From a virus: a stretch of DNA of 42,765 nucleotides. The notes under the pieces were generated by a model, which saw only the letters and a program-made list of their open reading frames with translations, did not search any database and was not told the origin of the DNA. The first letter of the stretch is position 1, and each line of letters opens with the position of its first letter. Shown here one piece after another: positions 1-5,778 of the stretch. Where the stretch lies: positions 1 to 42,765 of IMG/VR virus record IMGVR_UViG_3300025319_000040; one strand, 5' to 3'. Made by a program: the position numbers and the translations under genes.

Positions 1-569
1 TAGTCCTCCATCCCGAAGGCGGTGCGGAGGGCGTCCACAGAATCCAGTAAACTACCAATATCTCCATCCAGTAGTTGATTCATGCGGGCCACGTTAACAG
101 CCTTCACCGCCTCTGCCCTTTTCGTGGCCTCGGGGCGGGAGTTTGTAAAAGCATCCCAAGCCTTAATTTGGCGCTCGTTATGAAATACCATCAGCTCCCA
201 CACAAGAGTATCAGGCAAAAGGGCCGCCAAATCCGGATTGGCAGGTCGAACCATCTCCCTAATCTCATGCGTAAAGAACCCCGCACTGAGCCTCAGCTTG
301 CCCCCCAACTTCGCCAGCGCGGCTTCACCGGCCCGGGCCTCGGCAAGAGCCTTCATCGCCGCATCGTGACGTTCGATTGAGTCTTGTTGCACTTGAGCTA
401 TGCGTCTGTCACGTTCGTCAAGCTCGGCGCGGAGGCGGGCGATTTCAATTGTAAGAACTTCTAAAGGGTGTACTTGACATGGGTAACAATTTTGCCAAGC
501 ATCGGAACCCAAAACTTTATTTACGAATTCAGAATAATCACGCCGCTCAACTTTTGGCTCATCGTTCAT
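1..569 (-). CDS. Coiled-coil protein of unknown function, reaching the left edge
   Basis: An open frame starts at an ATG at 569, after an AGGAG motif about 10 bases upstream, and runs off the left edge with no stop (189 codons). After about 40 residues comes a charged helical stretch rich in Glu, Arg and Ala (roughly residues 42-85) that should form a coiled coil, followed by a mixed helical half. The start overlaps the stop of the upstream micro-protein as ATGA, so translation is probably coupled. The last two bases at the edge are TA; joining the right end would add A and give TAA directly after residues GMED. No family was recognised. Confidence 0.75.
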   Translation of the reverse strand, partial: MNDEPKVERRDYSEFVNKVLGSDAWQNCYPCQVHPLEVLTIEIARLRAELDERDRRIAQVQQDSIERHDAAMKALAEARAGEAALAKLGGKLRLSAGFFTHEIREMVRPANPDLAALLPDTLVWELMVFHNERQIKAWDAFTNSRPEATKRAEAVKAVNVARMNQLLDGDIGSLLDSVDALRTAFGMED

Positions 570-685
570 GGTCGCGGTCTCCTATCAGTCATCCACAGGC
601 GGAACTCGGCACATGGGCCGAGACCCCAGCCAATGAACAACCCTAGCAAAAAACACGAGATGCCCATCACTGCCAATTCTGTCAT
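566..685 (-). CDS. Membrane micro-protein, copy 1 (39 aa)
   Basis: A 39-residue frame starting MTELAVMGIS, with one hydrophobic segment at about residues 4-24 ending in a Gly/Trp-rich stretch and then a basic tail (RRPRP). A GGAG motif lies just upstream. Its ATG overlaps the preceding stop and its stop overlaps the next ATG, both as ATGA. The first 85 or so bases are almost identical to a second copy at 1543-1644, with two substitutions that change GTW to GPC. It is probably an inner-membrane micro-protein of unknown role. Confidence 0.65.
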   Translation of the reverse strand: MTELAVMGISCFLLGLFIGWGLGPCAEFRLWMTDRRPRP

Positions 686-858
686 GGCTTCTCCAATTTG
701 TAATGGTGCACGACCACTCTTGCTGAAACCACCCGATAGAGTTCTGAGTATTCCGCGAGGCTGGCCTTGAACTGCTCAACCATTTCATAAACAGCTGTCA
801 TTGGGCTTCCAGCACGGGCAGTCGTTGAAGTAAGGGTTCCGATGGGAATGCTAATCAT
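682..858 (-). CDS. Hypothetical small protein (58 aa)
   Basis: A 58-residue frame beginning MISIPIGTLT and ending HHYKLEKP. It has a Ser/Thr-rich start and a helical middle (YEMVEQFKASLAEYSELY). Both ends overlap neighbouring genes by ATGA, and a GGGAGAG motif lies in front of the ATG. The tight coupling and sensible codon use argue that it is real. No homology is recognised. Confidence 0.65.
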   Translation of the reverse strand: MISIPIGTLTSTTARAGSPMTAVYEMVEQFKASLAEYSELYRVVSARVVVHHYKLEKP

Positions 859-1121
859 GGTCTCTCCCCCATCGCGGCCAGCACAACACGACGAAACTCA
901 GCATCAACGTATTGCATGTCATCGAGAGAGACTTTATCGTCTTTCAGCGCCTCCCTCACCTTCTCCGCCTGCTCGATGACGGCCAGCAAGATGCGGGCGA
1001 GGGTGGCGGCGCGCTCCTTTTCAGCAAAAATCAATGGGTGGTTCTGTTTAATAATCTCTTTTGCTTCACTTTCTTCATCAAATTCGCGCACCACCTCCTC
1101 GCACAGATTCCGCAGATTCAT
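855..1121 (-). CDS. Hypothetical helical protein (88 aa)
   Basis: Start chosen at the ATG at 1121, which overlaps the upstream stop as ATGA; upstream in-frame codons lie inside the neighbouring gene. The 88 residues are mostly predicted helix and rich in Glu, Lys and Ala (for example ERAATLARILLAVIEQAEK). It belongs to the translationally coupled run that continues to the left edge. It could be a small regulatory or host-interaction protein, but nothing in the sequence identifies a function. Confidence 0.7.
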   Translation of the reverse strand: MNLRNLCEEVVREFDEESEAKEIIKQNHPLIFAEKERAATLARILLAVIEQAEKVREALKDDKVSLDDMQYVDAEFRRVVLAAMGERP

Positions 1122-1438
1122 TTCTCGGCCTCCTCGAAGGCGCGGCGGGCGGCATCGCTTGCCCCCAATTGCACCCCGATCTTTTGCAGTACCTCCCAAT
1201 GCTCGCCGTTGCTCGGCAGGGTCAGATAAAGATGTTCAAGGTAGGCATGGTCGCCTTTGGCCGCCTCCGCCAACTTCTCCGCCGCAGCGAGGCGGGCCTC
1301 GGCTTTCTCGACGCGGGCCTTCTCCTGGCGGGCGAGGGCGATGGCGCTCTTAATAATATGCGTGTTAGCAGCATAGAGAACATCGTGTCCTTCCCACCAA
1401 ACTGCGTCCCCCCAACTCATCGGCGCTGGCTCAAGCAT
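1118..1438 (-). CDS. Hypothetical coiled-coil protein (106 aa)
   Basis: The start at the ATG at 1438 (MLEPAPMSWG) is preceded by an AAGGAG motif. The N-terminal 30 residues are aromatic-rich. Residues 36-62 form an alternating Ala/Glu/Arg coiled coil, followed by a short globular tail. The composition resembles the protein reaching the left edge, and the two may be diverged relatives. The stop overlaps the next start as ATGA. The open frame extends upstream to 1615, but that part overlaps the duplicated micro-protein gene and looks spurious. Confidence 0.65.
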   Translation of the reverse strand: MLEPAPMSWGDAVWWEGHDVLYAANTHIIKSAIALARQEKARVEKAEARLAAAEKLAEAAKGDHAYLEHLYLTLPSNGEHWEVLQKIGVQLGASDAARRAFEEAEK

Positions 1439-1542
1439 CGCTCGGCTCCTTGGGCTTCGCCTCAGCGGGAACGCCCTGCCTAACCCAACAAGGGCAATCC
1501 ACAAACGGATTGTCCAAGTCAATTCGGTTTTCAGGGGGCTCG

Positions 1543-1644
1543 TTAGAAGTGCCCCAGGCGGAACTCGGCCCATGTGCCGAGACCCCAGCCAATGAACAAC
1601 CCTAGCAAAAAACACGAGATGCCCATCACTGCCAATTCTGTCAT
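1543..1644 (-). CDS. Membrane micro-protein, copy 2 (33 aa)
   Basis: A 33-residue frame (MTELAVMGIS at the start, EFRLGHF at the end) with one hydrophobic segment, preceded by an excellent GGAGGAG site. It is the paralog of the gene at 566-685, and the roughly 97-bp DNA block is nearly identical. The two proteins differ at GTW/GPC and after residue 30, where the duplication ends. Such recent duplication of a micro-protein suggests dosage selection or recombination between short repeats. Confidence 0.65.
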   Translation of the reverse strand: MTELAVMGISCFLLGLFIGWGLGTWAEFRLGHF

Positions 1645-1685
1645 GGCTTCTCCTCCCCCACCGGAACGCAGTTAACCGTGCTCAT
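1641..1685 (-). CDS. Possible coupling micro-ORF (14 aa)
   Basis: A 14-codon frame (MSTVNCVPVGEEKP) whose start overlaps the previous stop and whose stop overlaps the next start, both as ATGA. It contains the GGAGGAG Shine-Dalgarno site of the next gene. It may exist only to carry ribosomes from the AT-rich upstream gene to the membrane micro-protein. Protein function is unlikely. Confidence 0.3.
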   Translation of the reverse strand: MSTVNCVPVGEEKP

Positions 1686-1939
1686 ATTCTTAGACCTTTT
1701 ATTTTATTTAAAATAAATCGTATATTTACTAGAGATAAAATGTGATATGAACCATAAAGTTCGATGTGTGAAATAACTTCTATCTCCCCAATTTCATTTC
1801 GCCCCATTCTAGACTCAAGAATGGGTATTTCTATTTCAAGACTTGCAATACCGATATGTGTTGATTCGTATATTAATTCTTTTCCTTGATTAAGAGGAGA
1901 ATAGGCTTTAATCGTATACTCCCACTTATTGTCTCTCAT
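1682..1939 (-). CDS. Hypothetical AT-rich protein (85 aa)
   Basis: An 85-residue frame starting MRDNKWEYTI behind a GAGGATTAA motif. It is rich in Ile, Glu and Tyr, with alternating patterns that suggest a mostly beta fold. The gene is strikingly AT-rich compared with both neighbours, which suggests recent acquisition. The first gene after the repeat-containing leader at 1940-2050, it overlaps the next micro-ORF by ATGA. No family is recognised. Confidence 0.65.
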   Translation of the reverse strand: MRDNKWEYTIKAYSPLNQGKELIYESTHIGIASLEIEIPILESRMGRNEIGEIEVISHIELYGSYHILSLVNIRFILNKIKGLRI

Positions 1940-1992
1940 TTAATCCTCATAGAATACCCTTGGCCGGAGGATAGCGCCCTCCTCCCTCCTCC

Positions 1993-2042
1993 ATCAAGGC
2001 TCTGGAGGGCTTACGCCGTCAAGACTCTGGAGGGCCCATGCC
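1993..2042 (-). repeat. Left-arm dispersed repeat, tandem pair
   Basis: Two head-to-tail copies of a roughly 25-bp unit; on the minus strand each reads GGCGTGAGCCCTCCAGAG followed by TCTTGACG. The second copy sits directly before a GGAGGAGGGAGGAGGG purine run in the leader of the gene starting at 1939. The CCCTCC core of the unit can pair with that purine run. Confidence 0.75.
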
Positions 2043-2053
2043 TTTTTTGGCCA

Positions 2054-2839
2054 TTACACCTTCTCGTTCTCGAACGCATAGTCTCCCTCCTCCGTCTTTC
2101 TCATGTCTTGGAAGAGATTCGGCCAGGACACCTTAGCGATTTCCGCCACCCCCTGAAACACCTCCCGTATCTCCTCCTCCGCGTGGACCGAAGTCCTCAT
2201 GGCGATTACGTGCCTCAATGCCCGCATGTTGCACGTCCACATGATGGAGGTCGATACCCCCATCGGTACGAACCGCCTTATCCAGGAGGTAATTTCCTTC
2301 TTCATGGAGAAGGGCAGGGAATCCATGTCGAACAGGGCCACGAACTTCCGGCATATAAGCCGGAGCGTCTGTATGGAATATCCGATGTGCTCATCAACAC
2401 CCTTTACCTCCTCCACACTCATCCCATCGCACCAATCCGAGCGGAGTTCCGGAACCACCATCTCGAAGTCCTCCAGCCTCACGAACCGGAGGGACTCCTG
2501 CGACACCGCGCACCCGGCCCGGTGTCGCACCAGTTCGTGGGTGAACACCCGGCTCACGCCGTGAAAGATGAACGTGGCGGAAGCGTGTTCTAGGACCGAA
2601 CCGTGGTGGGAATCCAGGATGTTCTTAAGATATAGGGCGTTACCTTCCCTCACCTTCGTAACGTTCTCGTTGAGGCCCGGCGCGAAGCTCCGGTAGCAGA
2701 GTCTTCCCCCCACTTCCGTGAGAAGCTCCGGGCCCCCCGAGGCGTCCGTTTTCCAGGATCCGGCCCCCACCTCCTCAAGGTATTTCAATAACTCCCCACG
2801 GTCCACCTTCGTCTCCGCCACCAAAAAGATCTTTGCCAT
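2054..2839 (-). CDS. thyX: Flavin-dependent thymidylate synthase ThyX
   Basis: Converts dUMP to dTMP using methylenetetrahydrofolate, FAD and NADPH, supplying thymidine nucleotides for phage DNA. The 261-residue length fits the family. HGSVLEH at 79-85 and the signature region RHRAGCAVSQESLRF at 105-119 are typical; RHR contacts FAD/dUMP and the following Ser is the dUMP-side residue. The spacing from RHR to that Ser is eight residues rather than the textbook seven. A GGGGGGAG site precedes the ATG. It is the first of three nucleotide-metabolism genes on the minus strand, with the MazG-like and HD-nucleotidase genes at the right end. Confidence 0.95.
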   Translation of the reverse strand: MAKIFLVAETKVDRGELLKYLEEVGAGSWKTDASGGPELLTEVGGRLCYRSFAPGLNENVTKVREGNALYLKNILDSHHGSVLEHASATFIFHGVSRVFTHELVRHRAGCAVSQESLRFVRLEDFEMVVPELRSDWCDGMSVEEVKGVDEHIGYSIQTLRLICRKFVALFDMDSLPFSMKKEITSWIRRFVPMGVSTSIMWTCNMRALRHVIAMRTSVHAEEEIREVFQGVAEIAKVSWPNLFQDMRKTEEGDYAFENEKV

Positions 2840-2851
2840 TTCCGCTCCCCC

Positions 2852-2944
2852 CTAATCACCAGGATATCTAGGACGGTTCATCTCCGCTCTCCGCTGACCT
2901 TTCAACGCCCAGGGGTGATCGGCATCGCCGGTCGGCCTCTTCAT
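2852..2944 (-). CDS. Possible small ORF upstream of thyX (30 aa)
   Basis: A 30-codon frame (MKRPTGDADH at the start) with a GAGAGA motif before its ATG. It ends 12 bases before the thyX start, so translation would run into the thyX ribosome binding site. Short and without homology; it fills part of the 220-base space between thyX and the next gene, in which nothing else was seen. Confidence 0.3.
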   Translation of the reverse strand: MKRPTGDADHPWALKGQRRAEMNRPRYPGD

Positions 2945-3060
2945 CCGTCTCTCGGGCCGCGTTCTACCGCCCGTGGCCAATTCTTCCCGCCTGTTCCCAC
3001 GGATGGGGCATTACCATCCTTGCCACCCTGGGCGTTGAGAGATCAACGGGCACATTGCTC

Positions 3061-3378
3061 TCAATCAATTTCTATTATTTTACCTTCTACCACGGCCAAG
3101 ACATACTCTAGGCCATCATATTCCATTATACGGAAATCGGTGGCCTTTTCAGGAATTTCCACAATACGCAATTTCGCTAAAGGGGAGGCCCCTTCCTCGC
3201 CGCCCATCTCATTAATAACTTGCAGGAGCATAGCATCACTACGATCAATATTGGAAAGATAAGTGGACCGCAAAATTGGTTCCTTAATAGCCATCGGATG
3301 ACCAAGTTCCCGAAGGCGAAAAAACGCTCTTTTACTCAACCCGAACCCACCATAACAAGTCGAAATAACGATTTTCAT
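3061..3378 (-). CDS. Hypothetical protein (105 aa)
   Basis: The start MKIVISTCYGGFGLS at 3378 is chosen because GGGGGAGGGAG lies just upstream; a longer in-frame extension overlaps the neighbouring gene and is unlikely. The motif ISTCYGGFGLSKRAFFRLRELGH is typical of a small phage protein family of unknown function seen in many tailed phages. The C-terminal part alternates short beta strands and ends in acidic residues. Probably a cytosolic early protein. Confidence 0.75.
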   Translation of the reverse strand: MKIVISTCYGGFGLSKRAFFRLRELGHPMAIKEPILRSTYLSNIDRSDAMLLQVINEMGGEEGASPLAKLRIVEIPEKATDFRIMEYDGLEYVLAVVEGKIIEID

Positions 3379-3394
3379 TACTCCCTCCCCCTTC

Positions 3395-3619
3395 TCACCT
3401 TCTGTACTTCGCGTCCTTGGGGAGCACTGTATGGAACAGGCCACGGGCCAATTCCTCCTGTAATTTGTCCCCATTCCTGCCCACCCACTCCGGGCTCCCC
3501 ACCCCCATGTAGGCGGCATAATCCTCCACCTGACCCTTCGTCAGGACGAAGGTGACAGGTATCTCGCCGTACAGGCCCTGGGACGGAAGGTAAAGCGTGA
3601 AATGGTGTACCGTGTTCAT
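3395..3619 (-). CDS. Hypothetical protein (74 aa)
   Basis: A 74-residue frame starting MNTVHHFTLYLPSQG, overlapping the end of the DUF3310 gene by four bases (ATGA). The N-terminal half looks beta-rich (PVTFVLTKGQ) and the C-terminal half helical and basic. It lies between two genes read in the same direction and is probably co-translated. Function unknown. Confidence 0.7.
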   Translation of the reverse strand: MNTVHHFTLYLPSQGLYGEIPVTFVLTKGQVEDYAAYMGVGSPEWVGRNGDKLQEELARGLFHTVLPKDAKYRR

Positions 3620-3966
3620 CTTAACATCTCCTTAGCCAACTCCAATAGCTTCTTCTCATACTCCGAGACGTACCGGTTCAGGTACCATTGCGCCTTCCTC
3701 AGGTCCTCCAATTCCAAATCGGAGCCCTTCTTACCCGCCCGGTTGATATACTTCACCGCGTTCCCGAGATGGAAGCCCAGGCCCCACGCCTCAATGACTT
3801 TGATGGCTTCATAGGGGCTCCCCGCGCCCCCATAATGCGCCGGGTGGTTCACGGCCTCCCGTTTTGGGGAACACGCCCCCTCATGCCCGGCAGGGAATTT
3901 ACAGAACCAGGGGTCCGAAGTAAGTTGCCCTTCTCCATGAAATTTATTATATAGAGCCTCATTCAT
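3616..3966 (-). CDS. DUF3310 (SaV-like) protein
   Basis: Contains the DUF3310 signature: NHPAHYG near residue 43, the pattern YEAIKVIEAWGLGFHLGNAVKYINRAG, then DLRKAQWYLNRYV. This family is common in phage early regions and is sometimes labelled a nucleotide kinase, without firm biochemistry. The ATG at 3966 has ideal spacing from GGGAGG; the ATG two codons upstream (3972) lies too close to it. The stop overlaps the next gene as ATGA, and its start overlaps the stop of the membrane protein gene upstream. Confidence 0.85.
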   Translation of the reverse strand: MNEALYNKFHGEGQLTSDPWFCKFPAGHEGACSPKREAVNHPAHYGGAGSPYEAIKVIEAWGLGFHLGNAVKYINRAGKKGSDLELEDLRKAQWYLNRYVSEYEKKLLELAKEMLR

Positions 3967-4111
3967 TGCCATCCCTCCCTTTCCCCCATATTCCGTCAAG
4001 GACCTGCCTCTGTCCGAGATACCAGCCCAGGAGGAACCCTGCGGACACCGCAAAAATTAAAACCAACACGGTCCGCACTCGAAACACTGCGTGAACGGCA
4101 ACAGGCGCCAT
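3959..4111 (-). CDS. Small membrane protein (about 50 aa)
   Basis: The frame encodes a hydrophobic helix (VRTVLVLIFAVSAGFLLGWYL) followed by a charged tail ending RDGNE. Its stop overlaps the DUF3310 start. The start used is an internal ATG (MAPVAV); GTG codons closer to the helix are also possible. It overlaps the 3' part of the gene at 4057-4200 in another frame of the same strand, so one of the pair could be spurious. Confidence 0.5.
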   Translation of the reverse strand: MAPVAVHAVFRVRTVLVLIFAVSAGFLLGWYLGQRQVLDGIWGKGRDGNE

Positions 4112-4200
4112 AGCCAGGAAAGGACCACGCAGAAGAAGCCAATCGCAAGGGCTAGGGCAACCAGGAGTCCACAAAGCCCATTATGTTGATAATCGTCCAT
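4057..4200 (-). CDS. Small membrane protein (47 aa)
   Basis: A 47-residue frame (MDDYQHNGLCG at the start) with a hydrophobic helix at about residues 8-32 and a Cys-containing tail (CFECGPCWF). GGAGGGAGGAGGG directly precedes the ATG, one of the strongest ribosome binding sites in this arm. It overlaps the next membrane-protein frame by about 55 bases. The CxxC in the tail could bind a metal or form a disulfide, but this is speculative. Confidence 0.6.
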   Translation of the reverse strand: MDDYQHNGLCGLLVALALAIGFFCVVLSWLWRLLPFTQCFECGPCWF

Positions 4201-4215
4201 CCCTCCTCCCTCCTT

Positions 4216-4241
4216 CGTCAAGACCCTGGGGGGCTCACGCC
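4216..4241 (-). repeat. Left-arm dispersed repeat, single copy
   Basis: One diverged copy of the roughly 25-bp unit, with CCCCCC in place of CCCTCC. It directly precedes the GGAGGGAGGAGGG site of the gene starting at 4200. The C-run can pair with the G-rich ribosome binding site. Confidence 0.7.
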
Positions 4242-4250
4242 CGGCACAGT

Positions 4251-4541
4251 TCAGTTTGAGTTAACCACGCGTGGGCCGCGCTTAACGGGGCACCATTTCC
4301 GCGTCCCCGCACGGTTCAGTTCGTCGCACATGAAAGTCCTGACCTTGGCCCCCATCCGGGCCATCCCCCTGGCGAAAAATTCCGCCTCCCAGGGCAAACC
4401 ATGCAACAGTAATTTCGCATTCCTTTCGACGGACGGGGCCGTTGAAAACACCCCCACCTGGAATACGACGGACCGCTGGGTGGAACCGTGCCTGGGCAGG
4501 TGGACCAGTGCGGCGTTGACGTTTCCCTTCTCATCGGCCAT
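4251..4541 (-). CDS. Hypothetical protein (96 aa)
   Basis: The start MADEKGNVNA at 4541 follows GGAGGAGGGGAAT. The 96 residues have an acidic start, a central beta-like region (RSVVFQVGVFSTAPS) and a basic C-terminus. Two tandem copies of the left-arm repeat lie immediately upstream, so expression may be controlled through that leader. No family recognised. Confidence 0.65.
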   Translation of the reverse strand: MADEKGNVNAALVHLPRHGSTQRSVVFQVGVFSTAPSVERNAKLLLHGLPWEAEFFARGMARMGAKVRTFMCDELNRAGTRKWCPVKRGPRVVNSN

Positions 4542-4553
4542 ATTCCCCTCCTC

Positions 4554-4605
4554 CGTCAAGACTCTGGAGGGCTCACGCCGTCAAGACTCTGGAGGGCGTA
4601 AGCCC
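4554..4605 (-). repeat. Left-arm dispersed repeat, tandem pair
   Basis: Two head-to-tail copies of the roughly 25-bp unit directly before the ribosome binding site of the gene starting at 4541. On the minus strand CCCTCC lies 11 bases before GGAGG, so a stem could cover the Shine-Dalgarno sequence. Confidence 0.75.
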
Positions 4606-4708
4606 TTAAACTCCCCGGTCCAAAGCGGCGGAAAATCCAACCGTCCCCAACCGCCACAACGCCGGTTAAACTTCCCGCCTTCCTCGCCCCGGACCGGGGG
4701 GCCAAACT

Positions 4709-4831
4709 TTATTCTCGCCGGGCCTCAGCCCATGAGAAGACCGCCACAGGGCGATCCGTCTGAATTTTTAGGATGGCGCCACTTGTGTCATCGGGCCGCG
4801 CCCACGGGACCCCGGGTGAAGCTTTTCTCAT
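4709..4831 (-). CDS. Possible small protein (40 aa)
   Basis: A 40-codon frame (MRKASPGVPW at the start, WAEARRE at the end) with an AAGGG motif about 10 bases upstream. It would be the first gene of the left minus-strand arm, next to the control region. Composition is unremarkable. The 100 bases between its stop and the next repeat pair hold no convincing gene. Confidence 0.35.
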   Translation of the reverse strand: MRKASPGVPWARPDDTSGAILKIQTDRPVAVFSWAEARRE

Positions 4832-4920
4832 AAGGGGGTTTCCCTTGGCCCTCTGGCGTGAAGCGATGTAGCCTCCTTCCTTGGCCCTCTGGCGTTGCCG
4901 CTAATGGTGAGGTCCTCCTC

Positions 4921-4947
4921 CGTCAAGACTTCGGAGGTCTCACGCCC
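4921..4947 (-). repeat. Left-arm dispersed repeat, outermost copy
   Basis: A copy of the roughly 25-bp unit (CCTCCGAAGTCTTGACGGAGG on the minus strand, with pairing CCTCC and GGAGG). It is the only copy not directly before a recognised gene start; it marks the beginning of the minus-strand arm. Confidence 0.65.
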
Positions 4948-5240
4948 ATGAGAAAGACTAGGAGACGGGTGTGGCGCAGTGATGCATACGGCATCCTCCT
5001 ATGAAATGGGGTGGGGTGGTGAGGTGGGCGGAACCGGAACGTGTGGGGGAACTCAAGGCCCGCGCCCCTCCTCTCAAGAAACTTCCTCCCGGCGGGCGGG
5101 CCGGGAGGCCCTGCTGATATCACAGCATACCACAGGGCGGGGGGCGGCACAAGGGGTAGTTCGGATGGGCCCTGTGGCATGGGACTTGCAGGTGGCATAG
5201 GGTTTGCATGGGCGAAAAAGTAGCGCGGGGCGAAAAAACG

Positions 5241-5255
5241 GTGAAACTCTTTCAC
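5241..5255. promoter_or_regulatory. Operator-like palindrome
   Basis: GTGAAACTCTTTCAC is a perfect 6-bp inverted repeat around a 3-base centre, followed 5 bases later by TTTATATGC. The size and symmetry fit a dimeric helix-turn-helix repressor site. No repressor gene was recognised. Confidence 0.4.
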
Positions 5256-5391
5256 GCCGTTTATATGCTAGCCAACTAACTAAGAAACGAGGGTAAAAAG
5301 AGAGGGGCGAAAAAGGGGCGTAAAAAGGGCGAAAAGAAGGCGGAGAGTGTATAATGAGATGTATAACGGCATGTATCCCTCTCCACCCCCA

Positions 5392-5413
5392 AGAGAGAGA
5401 GAGAGAGAGAGAG
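5392..5413. repeat. (AG)11 microsatellite
   Basis: Eleven uninterrupted AG dinucleotides in the non-coding control region. Length variation between isolates is expected. Confidence 0.9.
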
Positions 5414-5590
5414 TAAAAAAGAAAAGGGGTCCCGCGCCCCAGAGCCTCGTGGAGCGCGCCGTTTCTTCACACACCACGCGCCGCGCCACGCCTACCTCCC
5501 GAGGTATACATGCCATGATACACTTCATTACACATGCTCCACCCTCTTTTTTCCTCTCTTTCGCTCCTCTTATGTGTCAGGCGTGTACTC

Positions 5591-5698
5591 AGCGAAAGCT
5601 TAGCGAAAGGTTGCGAAACGGTGGGCGGGAGATGCTCTTTTTGCGCTTGAGGGGCGAAAGCCTAGCGATGGCGAAAGCCTTATGTAGAGGCGAAAGCC
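5591..5698. repeat. GCGAAA iteron-like cluster
   Basis: Three GCGAAA units lie 10-11 bases apart at 5592, 5603 and 5613. Three copies of GGCGAAAGCC follow at 5653, 5670 and 5689 (17 and 19 bases apart). Looser GGGGCGAAAA copies lie near 5212, 5230, 5305 and 5328. The units are partly palindromic (GGC-GAAA-GCC) and would form GNRA tetraloop hairpins in RNA. Helical phasing suggests binding of a replication or regulatory protein. Confidence 0.5.
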
Positions 5699-5727
5699 CT
5701 ACGAAGTCTCTGTTACGGGTGCGGGGC

Positions 5728-5757
5728 TTGACTCTCCCTTCCTGGCCGTGGTATACT
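5728..5757 (+). promoter_or_regulatory. Sigma70-like promoter before the small terminase
   Basis: TTGACT, an 18-base spacer, then TATACT with an extended -10 (TGG before it). The predicted transcript starts near 5764, so the terminase leader would be very short. The stretch GGCCGTGGTA in front of and into the -10 recurs in the minus-strand promoter at 8794-8822. Confidence 0.7.
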
Positions 5758-5778
5758 TTCTACATGGAGGGAGACGCG

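Larger units (their letters stand above)
4832..5778. other. Non-coding control region between divergent arms
   Basis: About 950 bases without a convincing gene, between the minus-strand left arm and the small terminase. From left to right it holds a two-copy CCTTGGCCCTCTGGCGT repeat (about 4845-4900), one left-arm repeat copy, a palindrome at 5241-5255, clustered GGGGCGAAAAA-type motifs (about 5210-5340), a TATAAT at 5351-5356 without a good -35, a GA microsatellite, GCGAAA motifs and finally a strong promoter. Open frames here are Pro/Arg-rich and lack ribosome binding sites. An origin of replication or regulator-binding region is the natural guess. Confidence 0.6.

Noticed and set aside
1431-1517. 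Short frame with CPCW (zinc-like) before the gene at 1438
   Set aside because: Only TTG starts without a convincing ribosome binding site; the stop overlaps the next ATG, so it remains possible but unsupported.
4923-5255. 110-residue minus-strand frame in the control region
   Set aside because: Pro/Arg/His-rich, with no ribosome binding site and overlapping repeats; it reads like shadow translation of GC-rich DNA.
5351-5356. TATAAT as a second promoter in the control region
   Set aside because: No -35-like hexamer at 16-18 bases upstream and no extended -10.
5347-5763. Long N-terminal extension of the small terminase
   Set aside because: It contains the AG microsatellite and the promoter, and has no ribosome binding site.
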